Below the pieces are notes generated by a model. That model was not told the origin of the DNA. It saw only the letters and a program-made list of their open reading frames with translations, and searched no databases. From positions 1 to 55,766 of the forward strand of contig JAIDYR010000114.1 in NCBI GenBank assembly GCA_029057985.1: a stretch of 55,766 nt of DNA, given 5' to 3'. The DNA is from Muribaculaceae bacterium. GTDB taxonomy: Bacteria; Bacteroidota; Bacteroidia; Bacteroidales; Muribaculaceae. The position numbers were made by a program, and so were the translations under genes. Positions 41,771 to 51,526 of the stretch are shown here, piece after piece (within the stretch, counting starts at the first letter, position 1; the number at the start of each line of letters is the position of its first letter).

Positions 41771-42226
41771 ATGGCAAATAATCTTTTCGACAAAGTGAGT
41801 GAGGATATCCGCTCGGCCATGCTGGCGCGTGAAAAGGTGCGTCTGGAGGCTCTCCGAGGCATCAAGAAGGAATTTCTGGAAGCCAAGACAGCCAAAGGCG
41901 CCAATGGCGAACTCTCTGACCAGACTGCTATGAAGATTCTTGTAAAGATGGTCAAGCAGCGCAAGGAGAGTGCGGAGATCTATAAGACCAACAATCGCCC
42001 TGAACTTGCCGACAATGAACTTGCCGAGGCGGCCGTCATCGAGGAATATCTTCCCAAGCAGCTGACTCCGGAAGAATTGGAGTCAGAACTCAAAGCGATC
42101 ATCGCCGAGCTCGGAGCGACCGACATGAGTCAGATGGGCAAGGTGATGGGCATCGCATCGAAGCGTCTTTCCGGCCGCGCCGAAGGTCGCGTGATTAACG
42201 CAGCGGTAAAGCAACTTCTCTCTTAA
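41771..42226 (+). CDS. yqeY: GatB/YqeY-domain protein
   Basis: A 151-aa YqeY-family protein, related to the C-terminal tRNA-interacting domain of GatB. Features are LFDKVSEDIRSAMLAREKVRLEALRGIKKEF, a YLPKQLTPEELES block, and MGKVMGIASKRLSGRAEGRVINAAVKQLL at the end. It is a stand-alone form, possibly linked to tRNA-dependent amidation or another tRNA role; the exact function is not established. serS follows 26 nt later. Confidence 0.93.
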   Translation: MANNLFDKVSEDIRSAMLAREKVRLEALRGIKKEFLEAKTAKGANGELSDQTAMKILVKMVKQRKESAEIYKTNNRPELADNELAEAAVIEEYLPKQLTPEELESELKAIIAELGATDMSQMGKVMGIASKRLSGRAEGRVINAAVKQLLS

Positions 42227-42252
42227 TTTAAATTACTTAGATTCCAAATAAA

Positions 42253-43524
42253 GTGCTTACACTTCAAGTCATAAAAGAGAACCCAGAGTTCGTCATCGAG
42301 CGCCTGGCTGTCAAAGGATTCGACGGCCGCGCTGTCATTGCTGAAATCCTTGAGATCGACGCGGAGCGTCGCCGCCTGCAGGCTAAGACAGATTCCGACG
42401 CAGCCGAATTGAAGAAATTGGCTGCTTCCATCGCAATTCACTATAAGAAGGGTGAAAAGGAGGAAGCTGAGAAGGCAAAAGAAGAGGTCAGCCGCATCAA
42501 AGGCGCTACAAAAGGATTGCAGGACCGGCTTGAGGAATGTAAGAAGAAGATGACCGATCTGCTTCTGACAGTCCCCAACCTTCCTTGCTCCGAAGTGCCT
42601 TTAGGTCTTACGGCCGACGATAACGTAGTAGAAGCTACCGGAGGCCCCATGCCCGACCTTCCTGAAGATGCGCTTCCCCACTGGGAACTCGCCAAAAAGT
42701 ATAATCTGATTGACTTTGAACTCGGCGTCAAGGTGACGGGTGCCGGTTTCCCGTTCTATATCGGTAAAGGTGCGCGCCTTCAGCGGGCACTCATCCAGTT
42801 CTTCCTCGACTCCGCCGGAGAGGCAGGCTATCTTGAGGTCGAGCCCCCCTACGTAGTCAACGCGGCTTCGGGCTATGCAACCGGACAGCTTCCCGACAAG
42901 GAGGGTCAGATGTACCACGTCACTGCCGATGACCTCTACCTTATCCCGACAGCGGAGGTCCCTGTGACTAATATCTACCGCGATGTCATCATCCCGGAGG
43001 CTGAGCTTCCCAAGATGAATTGCGCCTACTCCCCATGCTGGCGTCGGGAGGCGGGGAGCTACGGCAAGGATGTGCGCGGACTTAACCGTCTTCATCAATT
43101 TGACAAGGTAGAGATAGTGCGCATCGAGACCCCCGAGAAGTCATACGCTGCTCTTGAAGAGATGAAGGCTCACGTGCAGAGTCTGCTCGATAAGCTCGGT
43201 TTGCCCTGGCATATCCTGCGTCTATGCGGCGGCGACATGTCGTTTACGTCTGCGATAACATTCGACTTTGAGGTCTGGAGCGGCGCGCAGAAGCGCTGGC
43301 TGGAAGTCTCCTCCGTCTCCAACTTTGAGAATTATCAGGCCAATCGTCTTAAATGTCGCTATCGCGACGCCGACAAAAAAATCCATCTTTGCCATACTCT
43401 CAACGGCTCGGCGCTCGCTCTTCCCAGAATCATGGCGGCCCTGCTTGAAAACAATCAGACTCCTGAAGGCATTATAGTTCCGGAGTGTCTGCGTAAATAC
43501 ACTCACTTCGATATCATCAATTGA
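42253..43524 (+). CDS. serS: Seryl-tRNA synthetase
   Basis: A 423-aa class II synthetase. The N-terminal coiled-coil arm (about residues 30-100) grips tRNA-Ser. Motif 2 lies in CWRREAGSYGKDVRGLNRLHQFDKVE, and motif 3 is LNGSALALPRIMAALLENNQ. The start is GTG at 42253, matching the usual MLTL opening. A tRNA-Ser gene occurs in the same window at 54876-54962. Confidence 0.97.
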   Translation: MLTLQVIKENPEFVIERLAVKGFDGRAVIAEILEIDAERRRLQAKTDSDAAELKKLAASIAIHYKKGEKEEAEKAKEEVSRIKGATKGLQDRLEECKKKMTDLLLTVPNLPCSEVPLGLTADDNVVEATGGPMPDLPEDALPHWELAKKYNLIDFELGVKVTGAGFPFYIGKGARLQRALIQFFLDSAGEAGYLEVEPPYVVNAASGYATGQLPDKEGQMYHVTADDLYLIPTAEVPVTNIYRDVIIPEAELPKMNCAYSPCWRREAGSYGKDVRGLNRLHQFDKVEIVRIETPEKSYAALEEMKAHVQSLLDKLGLPWHILRLCGGDMSFTSAITFDFEVWSGAQKRWLEVSSVSNFENYQANRLKCRYRDADKKIHLCHTLNGSALALPRIMAALLENNQTPEGIIVPECLRKYTHFDIIN

Positions 43525-43545
43525 TCCGCGGAGCGAAATAGATTA

Positions 43546-43574
43546 TAACCGAAATAACCGAATAACCACGAAGT
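43546..43574 (+). repeat. Recurrent leader motif upstream of the pseudokinase gene
   Basis: TAACCGAAATAACCGAATAACCACGAAGT directly precedes the start codon region. The core AATAACCACGAAGT recurs upstream of the TPR and DUF4254 genes (minus strand) and at the end of rnpA. Confidence 0.6.
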
Positions 43575-43577
43575 CAT

Positions 43578-44357
43578 ATGAGCGACCAGAATTATCCCGG
43601 CTACATAAGCAAGGAAGAGAAGAAGATTCCCATTGATGATCCTTCCGGAAAATGGAGCGATCTGACCCTGCTTCCCGAATGGGAAGAGGAATTCTATGAT
43701 GTCTATACTGTGCGCAAGCACGGCAAATGGGTGATGCTTAAAGCGCTCAAGAAGAAATATGCCGACGATCCAAAGTATCAGGATATGCTTGAGAAAGAGT
43801 TTGAGACGCGCTATAATCTGGCGCATCCCAATATCGTCATGGTCAATGACTTCGAGGAAATTCCGGGAATCGGAAAGGCAATTATCACAGATGACGTCTA
43901 CGGATATAGCCTACGTCGCCTTATTGATGAGAAGCGTCTTACTCCCAGAATTCTCAAGCGTCTGAAAACTCAACTTCTTGACGCGCTCGATTATATTCAG
44001 GAGAATCATATTATCCATCACCCGATCACTCCGGATTCTATAATCTTTACGGAATACAATGAGAATCTGAAGCTCATCAATGTCGGATATGACCAGACGG
44101 CGTCGCTCTCAGAGCAGGATACCCGCGCCGATATCGAAAGCTATGGTCGCATACTTGGAGAAGTTCTCGACAATCTTCCTGAGTCGTTGCCTCGCCTGCG
44201 CCGCATCGCCGACAAGGCGGTCGACCGCAATAAGTCATACCGCAGCTTCATGGATCTGCAGTTGGACATGAATAAGCGTTCCTCAGTCACTCTTTATCTC
44301 GGAGTGGCTATCTTCATAGCGCTGATTCTCGTGCTGGTCTTCATGCTTCTCAAATAA
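43578..44357 (+). CDS. Membrane-anchored protein kinase-like protein (probable pseudokinase)
   Basis: A 259-aa protein with a eukaryotic-type kinase fold. The ATP-site Lys is kept (WVMLKALKKKY, Lys55), the helix-C region EFETRYNLAHPNIV is clear, and the hinge region follows. The catalytic HRD motif reads HHP (residues 147-149), the later Lys and Asn of that loop are Thr and Ser, and the DFG motif reads NVG (168-170). Catalytic Asp residues are therefore missing. A C-terminal membrane helix (VTLYLGVAIFIALILVLVF, about 236-255) anchors it with the kinase domain on the cytoplasmic side. A role in sensing or scaffolding is inferred. Confidence 0.75.
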   Translation: MSDQNYPGYISKEEKKIPIDDPSGKWSDLTLLPEWEEEFYDVYTVRKHGKWVMLKALKKKYADDPKYQDMLEKEFETRYNLAHPNIVMVNDFEEIPGIGKAIITDDVYGYSLRRLIDEKRLTPRILKRLKTQLLDALDYIQENHIIHHPITPDSIIFTEYNENLKLINVGYDQTASLSEQDTRADIESYGRILGEVLDNLPESLPRLRRIADKAVDRNKSYRSFMDLQLDMNKRSSVTLYLGVAIFIALILVLVFMLLK

Positions 44358-44370
44358 CTGACATAATATA

Positions 44371-45501
44371 ATGGTTGAGATAAAGAAAATATCGACTGAG
44401 AAGAGCGATCTGAAGAAGTTTGTAAAGTTCGGTATCGATCTGTATAAAGGTAATCCCTATTTTGTGCCGCCTCTCGTGATTGATGAGATAGCTACACTTA
44501 ATCCAAAAGAAAATCCCGCTTTCGACTTTTGTGAGGCGGAATATTTCATGGCCTATAAAGATGGACGCCCCGTCGGGCGCATCGCCGCTATCATCAATCG
44601 TCAGGTCAATGAATCGAGCGGCATGAAGGCAGCCAGATTCGGATTTGTCGATTTCATCGATGATGAAGAGGTATCGGCCGGACTTATCGCCGCAGTCGAG
44701 GATTGGGCACGCAATAAAGGGATGGAGAAAGTCATCGGCCCCCTGTCATTCACCGACCTTGACAAGGAGGGATGCCTGATAGAAGGATTCGACGAACTCT
44801 CTACCATGGCCACAATCTACAACTATCCATATTATCAGAAGCATATCGAGCGGCTGGGATATGAGAAGGAATCGGATTGGGTGGAATTTTGTATTCCCAT
44901 TCCGGATGCTATCCCCGAAAAGCACATTCGAATCGGAGAGATAGTGAAGAAAAAATTCGGACTGCGCGTTCTCAAATATAAATCACGCAGCAAACTGAAG
45001 AAGGATTACGGCCGCAAACTCTTCGAGCTGATCAACGACGCTTATAAGGATCTTTATCAGTTTTCGCGTCTGACCGAACGCCAGATCGATAAATATATCG
45101 ATGAGTATCTGAATCTTCTGGATCTTGATCTGGTGACACTCATCGTCGATTCCAACGATGAGATGGTAGGAGTAGGAATATCGATGCCCTCGATGAGTCG
45201 CGCGTTGCAGAAGTCCCGTGGTAAATTCCTTCCCTTTGGCTGGATTCATCTGCTTAAGGGGCTGAAAGGAAAGAATGATCGGGTCGATCTTCTTCTGGTC
45301 GGCGTCAGGCCGGAATATCAGTCGAAGGGTGTCAATGCGTTACTCTTTGTCGATCTGATACCCCAATATATTAAGAAGGGATATAAATTTGCAGAGTCTA
45401 ATCCGGAGATGGAGACCAACGCCAAGGTGCAGAATCAATGGGAGGCTTTCAATCCGCGTCAGCATCGCCGTCGCCGCTCATTTGTCAAGCATTTGAAATA
45501 A
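44371..45501 (+). CDS. GNAT-like acyltransferase
   Basis: A 376-aa protein common in Bacteroidota and usually annotated as N-acetyltransferase. The N-terminal part contains YFVPPLVIDEIATLNPKENPAF and GRPVGRIAAIINRQVNE. A likely acyl-CoA-binding stretch is VGVRPEYQSKGVNALLFVDL near residue 308. The substrate is unknown. It lies 13 nt after the pseudokinase gene and 7 nt before ubiE, so it is part of one transcription unit. Confidence 0.75.
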   Translation: MVEIKKISTEKSDLKKFVKFGIDLYKGNPYFVPPLVIDEIATLNPKENPAFDFCEAEYFMAYKDGRPVGRIAAIINRQVNESSGMKAARFGFVDFIDDEEVSAGLIAAVEDWARNKGMEKVIGPLSFTDLDKEGCLIEGFDELSTMATIYNYPYYQKHIERLGYEKESDWVEFCIPIPDAIPEKHIRIGEIVKKKFGLRVLKYKSRSKLKKDYGRKLFELINDAYKDLYQFSRLTERQIDKYIDEYLNLLDLDLVTLIVDSNDEMVGVGISMPSMSRALQKSRGKFLPFGWIHLLKGLKGKNDRVDLLLVGVRPEYQSKGVNALLFVDLIPQYIKKGYKFAESNPEMETNAKVQNQWEAFNPRQHRRRRSFVKHLK

Positions 45502-45508
45502 TTCCGGA

Positions 45509-46288
45509 ATGACACATAAGGAAGGTGCGGAAAAGATAATGCCATACGGCGACGACGCGGCCAAAGGAGGGCAGGTCGAGAAAATGTTTGACTCCATTGC
45601 CCCGGCCTATGATTTTATGAATAGCGTGATGAGCCTCGGGATGCATACCCATTGGCGTAATCTCGCGTTGCGTATGGCCGCCGACAGACTTTCCGAAGAA
45701 GAAACGCACGAAAACAGATCACCCGAGAATATTCTTGACATTGCGACCGGCACGGGCGACGTGGCTTTCGCACTTCACGCCCGTTATCCTCAGGCGCATA
45801 TATCGGGTCTTGATCTCTCGGAAGGGATGCTGGAGATAGCACGGAAGAAAAGCGAGGCTCTTCCTGAGGAGGAGCAGGCGATGATCTCATTCCGGCAGGG
45901 AGATTCCCTGAAGATGAATTTCGAGGATGCCACTTTCGATATGATTACGGTGGCTTACGGAGTCCGTAATTTCGAGAATCTCCGGCAGGGATATTCAGAG
46001 ATGAGAAGAGTGCTGCGCCCGGGAGGAGTACTTTGCGTCATAGAACTTTCGCAACCTACCGGTTGGCTCCCTCTTTTAGGTTACCGCGCTTATACCCGAG
46101 GAGTAATTCCCATAGCCGGACGCCTGGTCAGCGGAGATCCGCGTGCCTACTCATATCTCCACGAAAGCATCGAAGCCGCCCCTCAGCGCGGCGCAATGAC
46201 AGCAATAATGGAAGAAGTCGGATTCCGAGAGGCCCGTTGGAAGTCAATATTTCCCGGAGCCGTCACTATCTATACGGCTATCAGATAA
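45509..46288 (+). CDS. ubiE: Demethylmenaquinone methyltransferase
   Basis: A 259-aa UbiE/MenG methyltransferase that makes menaquinone from demethylmenaquinone with AdoMet. Motifs are FDSIAPAYDFMNSVMSLGMH, the AdoMet site ILDIATGTGDVAFAL, ITVAYGVRNFENLRQG and LRPGGVLCVIELSQP. It implies a menaquinone-based anaerobic respiratory chain. Confidence 0.94.
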   Translation: MTHKEGAEKIMPYGDDAAKGGQVEKMFDSIAPAYDFMNSVMSLGMHTHWRNLALRMAADRLSEEETHENRSPENILDIATGTGDVAFALHARYPQAHISGLDLSEGMLEIARKKSEALPEEEQAMISFRQGDSLKMNFEDATFDMITVAYGVRNFENLRQGYSEMRRVLRPGGVLCVIELSQPTGWLPLLGYRAYTRGVIPIAGRLVSGDPRAYSYLHESIEAAPQRGAMTAIMEEVGFREARWKSIFPGAVTIYTAIR

Positions 46289-46301
46289 GAATATAGAAAT
46301 A

Positions 46302-47558
46302 ATGAATCGTAAAGATTTTGAAATAATGGCCCCTGTAGGGAGTTGGGAATCACTCAATGCCGCTCTCGACGCCGGGGCCGATGCCGTCTACTTCGGCATA
46401 GAGGGGCTCAACATGCGCTCGCGCTCCAGCTCCAACTTCTCAATCGACGACATGCGCCGGATCGTCGCGATCTGCAATGAGCGCTGCGTCAAGACCTATC
46501 TGACTGTCAACACTATCGTCTACGACTCCGACATGGAGAAGATGCACTCCATCGTCGACGCCGCAAAGGAGGCAGGGATATCAGCAATCATTGCATCAGA
46601 TATCGCCGTCATACTTTATGCGCGGAGTATCGGTCAGGAGGTCCATATCTCCACTCAAGTCAATATCACCAATATAGAAGCTGTCAGATTCTATTCGCAA
46701 TATGCCGATGTGATGGTCCTTGCCCGCGAACTCAATATGGAGCAGGTCAAGGAGATTCACGACGCAATCGTCCGCGAGGGTCTGACCGGACCTGCAGGTA
46801 AGCCACTCCGGCTTGAGATGTTCTGCCACGGCGCTCTCTGTATGGCCGTCAGCGGCAAATGCTATATGAGCCTGCATCAGATGAATTCCTCTGCCAATCG
46901 AGGGGCCTGCAATCAGATATGCCGACGCAGCTATGAGGTCACAGACAGGGAGACCGGCGAGCAACTTGCCGTCGAAAACCAATATATCATGTCGCCCAAG
47001 GACCTTAAGACCATCCATTTCCTGAATAAGATGGTAGATGCCGGCGTGAGAGTCTTCAAGATTGAAGGGCGTGCCCGTGGTCCGGAATATGTCAAGGAAG
47101 CGGTAGAGTGTTATTCTGAAGCTTTGGAAGCAATATGCGACGGCTCTTACTCTGAAGATAAGATTGCAGGATGGGATGAGCGGCTTAAGAAGATATTCAA
47201 CCGCGGATTCTGGGATGGCTATTACATGGGACAGCGCCTCGGCGAATGGAGCAGCAAATACGGCTCCTCCGCCACGCGTGTCAAGAGATATATCGCTAAA
47301 GTCAACCGCTATTTCCCCAAACTCGGAGTAGGAGAGTTCACTATGCTCAGCGGAGAACTGCGACCGGGAGATGAAGTCATCATCACGGGGCCTACGACTG
47401 GCGCCCTGATATTCAAGGCCGAGGAACTCCGCCTTGAATATGATCCGGTGCCGGTCGTAAAGAAAGGCGACGTTTTCGCCATGCCGGTGCCCGAGAAGAT
47501 CCGACTCTCCGACAGATTATACCGGTGGGAGGAAACAAACCTGCCGGAACATGATTGA
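46302..47558 (+). CDS. U32-family protein (TrhP/RlhA-like)
   Basis: A 418-aa U32 family protein. The TIM-barrel start is MAPVGSWESLNAALDAGADAVYFG; the signature EMFCHGALCMAVSGKCYMS with NRGACNQICRRSY supplies Cys ligands. Some U32 proteins are collagenase-like peptidases in old annotation, whereas TrhP and RlhA are RNA hydroxylation factors. The latter role is more likely here but is not proved. It overlaps or abuts nothing; ychF follows after a 95-nt repeat-containing gap. Confidence 0.88.
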   Translation: MNRKDFEIMAPVGSWESLNAALDAGADAVYFGIEGLNMRSRSSSNFSIDDMRRIVAICNERCVKTYLTVNTIVYDSDMEKMHSIVDAAKEAGISAIIASDIAVILYARSIGQEVHISTQVNITNIEAVRFYSQYADVMVLARELNMEQVKEIHDAIVREGLTGPAGKPLRLEMFCHGALCMAVSGKCYMSLHQMNSSANRGACNQICRRSYEVTDRETGEQLAVENQYIMSPKDLKTIHFLNKMVDAGVRVFKIEGRARGPEYVKEAVECYSEALEAICDGSYSEDKIAGWDERLKKIFNRGFWDGYYMGQRLGEWSSKYGSSATRVKRYIAKVNRYFPKLGVGEFTMLSGELRPGDEVIITGPTTGALIFKAEELRLEYDPVPVVKKGDVFAMPVPEKIRLSDRLYRWEETNLPEHD

Positions 47559-47579
47559 AATTTAATACTAATTCTATTT

Positions 47580-47647
47580 GGACGCGCTTAATCGCGTCAC
47601 TACAAAAATATGCGGATGCGATTAATCGCGTCCTTACAAAAATACAT
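47580..47647. repeat. Two tandem 34-bp palindromic units upstream of ychF
   Basis: Unit 1 (47580-47613) and unit 2 (47614-47647) share GGAxGCGxTTAATCGCGTC followed by xTACAAAAATA. Each contains a palindrome around TTAA (GCGATTAATCGC in unit 2). The block sits 6 bp before the ychF start codon. Confidence 0.85.
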
Positions 47648-47653
47648 TACAAA

Positions 47654-48757
47654 GTGGCTTTAAAATGTGGAATCGTAGGTTTGCCAAATGTAGGCAAATC
47701 AACTCTTTTCAATTGTCTGAGCAATGCAAAGGCGCAGTCGGCTAATTTCCCCTTCTGCACTATCGAACCCAATGTCGGCGTCATCACAGTGCCGGATGAC
47801 CGCCTGACCAAACTCGTAGAGATGTGTAATCCTAAATCGACAGTTCCCGCTACGGTGGAGATTGTCGATATCGCAGGTCTTGTAAAGGGGGCTTCAAAAG
47901 GTGAAGGCCTCGGCAATAAATTTCTGGCCAATATCCGCGAGACGGATGCCATTCTCCACGTGCTTCGTTGCTTCGACGATGATAACATCACTCACGTGGA
48001 TACGACCGTAGATCCCGTCCGCGACATGGAGATTATCAACTACGAACTCCAGATCAAAGATCTGGAGACAATCGACAATCGACTTGCCAAGACTGAAAAG
48101 GCTGCCAAGACCGGCGGCGACAAGACAGCCAAGATGCAGGTAGAGGTTCTCAAAGCTTATAAAGAAGCGCTTGAGCAGGGACTTCCTGCGCGCAGCGTGA
48201 CCTTCGAGACAAAAGATGAGGAGAAATATGCTAAGGAACTCTTCCTTCTGACCAATAAGCCGGTGCTGTATGTCTGCAACGTGGATGATGAGTCTGCGGT
48301 CAATGGCAATCATTATGTGGATGAGGTGCGCAAGGCTATCGAAGGCACGGATTCCGATCTTATGATCGTAGCGGCCAAGACAGAAAGCGAGATCGCCGAA
48401 CTCGACACCTGGGAGGAACGCAAGGAATTTCTCGAAGAGATCGGCCTGGAGGAATCAGGAGTCAGTCGCCTGATTCGTGCAGCCTATCGACTTCTGGATC
48501 TTCAGACCTACTTTACGGCCGGGCCGGATGAGGTACGCGCATGGACATTCATGCGCGGCACCAAAGCTCCTCAGGCAGCAGGCATCATACACACGGATTT
48601 TGAGAAAGGCTTCATCCGCGCAGAAGTCATAAAATACGATGATTTCGTCAATCTCGGATCTGAGACTGCGGTCAAGGAGGCCGGCAAGATGGCGGTCGAA
48701 GGCAAAGAATACGTAGTCAACGACGGCGACATAATGCATTTCCGCTTCAACGTCTGA
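47654..48757 (+). CDS. ychF: Ribosome-binding ATPase YchF
   Basis: A 367-aa Obg-family P-loop protein. G1 is [15 protein letters not shown] (residues 9-23), G3 is [19 protein letters not shown], and the usual NKxD is replaced by NVDD, typical for ATP-preferring YchF. A TGS domain ends the protein ([20 protein letters not shown]). The start is GTG at 47654, matching the family's MALKCGIVG opening; a longer frame from 47555 would translate the tandem repeat and is rejected. Confidence 0.95.
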   Translation: MALKCGIVGLPNVGKSTLFNCLSNAKAQSANFPFCTIEPNVGVITVPDDRLTKLVEMCNPKSTVPATVEIVDIAGLVKGASKGEGLGNKFLANIRETDAILHVLRCFDDDNITHVDTTVDPVRDMEIINYELQIKDLETIDNRLAKTEKAAKTGGDKTAKMQVEVLKAYKEALEQGLPARSVTFETKDEEKYAKELFLLTNKPVLYVCNVDDESAVNGNHYVDEVRKAIEGTDSDLMIVAAKTESEIAELDTWEERKEFLEEIGLEESGVSRLIRAAYRLLDLQTYFTAGPDEVRAWTFMRGTKAPQAAGIIHTDFEKGFIRAEVIKYDDFVNLGSETAVKEAGKMAVEGKEYVVNDGDIMHFRFNV

Positions 48758-48764
48758 GATAAAA

Positions 48765-48804
48765 AAATTAGCCGGGCAATTTTTTATTGCCCGGCTAATT
48801 TTTA
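48765..48804 (+). terminator. Strong terminator after ychF
   Basis: AAATTAGCCGGGCAAT (48765-48780) pairs with ATTGCCCGGCTAATTT (48786-48801), loop TTTTT, then T residues. The flank to 48950 is AT-rich with short AGTTAAA and CTATAACTTA repeats and no gene. Confidence 0.92.
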
Positions 48805-48955
48805 GTTAAAAGTTAAAAGTTAATAGTTAAAATTATGGTTGCGCAAAACAAAGGACAATATTCCAATTATTATTTGCTATAACTTATGCTATAACTTATT
48901 ATTTACTATAACTTATTACTTGATAAGTAATTAAATTTCAGAAAGAAAAATTTAA

Positions 48956-49393
48956 TTATTTATCGACGTCTTTTTTCAGGAGATCGCGGATTTCGGTGAG
49001 AAGCACTTCTTCCTTAGTAGGCTCGGGAGCGGGTTCGGGAGCAGGTTCTTCCTCTTTCTTCTTGAGTTTCATGGCCATGCGGATGGCTACGAAGATGCAG
49101 ATTGCGATGATCAGGAAGTCAATGATATTCTGGATAAACATACCATAGTTGAAGTTGACCGCTTCCTTGAGCACTTCGCCGGTAGCGGCATCTATTTCCG
49201 CAGGGCTTAGTTCGACGTTTTTATCGGAGAAGTTAACTCCGCCTGTAGCCAGCGAGACGATAGGCATGATGATATCGTTGACCAGAGAGGTCACGATTTT
49301 ACCGAAAGCGCCGCCTATGATGACGCCGACTGCCATGTCAACAATATTGCCCTTAAGGGCAAATTCCTTAAAATCAGTTAAAAATTTGCTCAT
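48956..49393 (-). CDS. mscL: Large-conductance mechanosensitive channel
   Basis: A 145-aa MscL, a pressure-relief pore. TM1 is in [25 protein letters not shown] and TM2 in [22 protein letters not shown], joined by a periplasmic loop. The C-terminal helix is charged, with [15 protein letters not shown] before the final [15 protein letters not shown] bundle. Confidence 0.95.
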   Translation of the reverse strand: MSKFLTDFKEFALKGNIVDMAVGVIIGGAFGKIVTSLVNDIIMPIVSLATGGVNFSDKNVELSPAEIDAATGEVLKEAVNFNYGMFIQNIIDFLIIAICIFVAIRMAMKLKKKEEEPAPEPAPEPTKEEVLLTEIRDLLKKDVDK

Positions 49394-49552
49394 ATGTCGA
49401 TAAATTTAGTATTTATATAGTTATATAGTTAGATGCGATGCTGATCTGCTCCGAAAAGTCTGTATAGGCGATCGGAAAAAGAGGAAAGCTCCGAGATGTT
49501 AAAAATCAACCAATTTTTAACCTTATTACTACGAAATTAGAAATTTTTTTGC

Positions 49553-49560
49553 TAATTTTG
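49553..49560 (+). promoter_or_regulatory. -7 box of the gap gene
   Basis: TAATTTTG is a perfect TAnnTTTG about 263 nt before the gap start. The -33 element is unclear. If used, the leader is long; no riboswitch class was recognised in it. Confidence 0.45.
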
Positions 49561-49808
49561 CATTTGAAAGTAAGACTTCAGGCTTACTTCAAGGTTTTTA
49601 AAGGTAAAAAATTAATCATCCGGTTGCGAATCCGTAGTTTCGCTCATTTGCAAATCTCTGATTTTCCGGTCGTTCTCCGCTTAATGCAGGAGAGGAAAGG
49701 ATAGGAGAGAAGAGAAATGCTACATATATAACAAAGAAATAAGGAAAATATCGCTCGACCGATTAAAAATTTTTAACAAATTAAAGAAAACCAACCCAAA
49801 AAATATAA

Positions 49809-50834
<1,026 letters not shown>

Positions 50835-50915
50835 TAGAAATCAATTCAATCCCTGTTTCGGAGAAAACTTAGAATAGTTTGCTCCCTTGGGGATAAAAAA
50901 GAACTTCTAAATCAT

Positions 50916-50957
50916 AGGCCGCATCGTAATTTTTGATTACGATGCGGCCTTATTTTT
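50916..50957 (+). terminator. Strong terminator after gap
   Basis: AGGCCGCATCGTAAT (50916-50930) pairs with ATTACGATGCGGCCT (50936-50950), loop TTTTG, followed by TATTTTTTT. Confidence 0.95.
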
Positions 50958-51489
50958 TTCAGACTTAATAAAAAGTGAAAAAGTCGCGAGATGGACTTTT
51001 TTGGGTCATCTCGACCCTAAAATGCATGCAAAAATAGCCATTTTAACACTTCTGATGAACTTTGATGGGTCACTTCAGCATTTTTTCGCTTTTTTATCTG
51101 ACTCTGATTTTATCTTCTAATAACCGGATGATGGATTAGGTTGCATCCGCAACTGTAAAGGGGTCAGCGTAGCGCGGGATATCGATACGCAGGAATAAAT
51201 ACTCTTCCACTCTTATGAATCTTAAATAAAAATTTTACTGATTTCTTTTTGCTTGAATAATATTCAAGCAAAATTTGAAATTTTGCTATTGTATAAATTG
51301 AAATATCGCGATAATTTCTTGATTACTGTATCAAAATGATATATATTCTTAGAGGAATTAATGAAAAATTAGGGATGATACTTAAAAAATGACAAATATC
51401 AAAATGAAAGTAAAATATGGAAAGATGATAAAATGATGCATAAAGCGAAAAATATTTATAAAAATTTTTTAAAAAAATTGCAAAAATAT
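50958..51489. other. AT-rich intergenic stretch with nested palindromes
   Basis: No gene is supported in this 530-bp stretch. It holds CGAGATG/CATCTCG (50987-51010 region), a small GTTGC-ATCC-GCAAC hairpin (51140-51153), and two overlapping palindromes: 51247-51273 (TTTTGCTTGAATA pairing with TATTCAAGCAAAA) and 51267-51287 (AGCAAAATTT pairing with AAATTTTGCT). Confidence 0.6.
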
Positions 51490-51520
51490 TTTGCAATTTG
51501 TAAAATTATTGCCATCTTTG
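51490..51520 (+). promoter_or_regulatory. Promoter of the probable structured RNA
   Basis: TTTG at 51490-51493, 19-nt spacer, CATCTTTG at 51513-51520 (one mismatch to TAnnTTTG). Start is expected near 51527, where base composition changes from AT-rich to mixed. Confidence 0.6.
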
Positions 51521-51526
51521 CATCGG

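Noticed and set aside
47555-47653. Longer ychF frame from 47555
   Set aside because: It would translate the tandem palindromic repeat; the GTG at 47654 gives the conserved YchF opening.
51121-51190. Cobalamin riboswitch suggested by CCGCAACTGTAA
   Set aside because: The other conserved blocks of the B12 riboswitch are absent and no B12-related gene follows.
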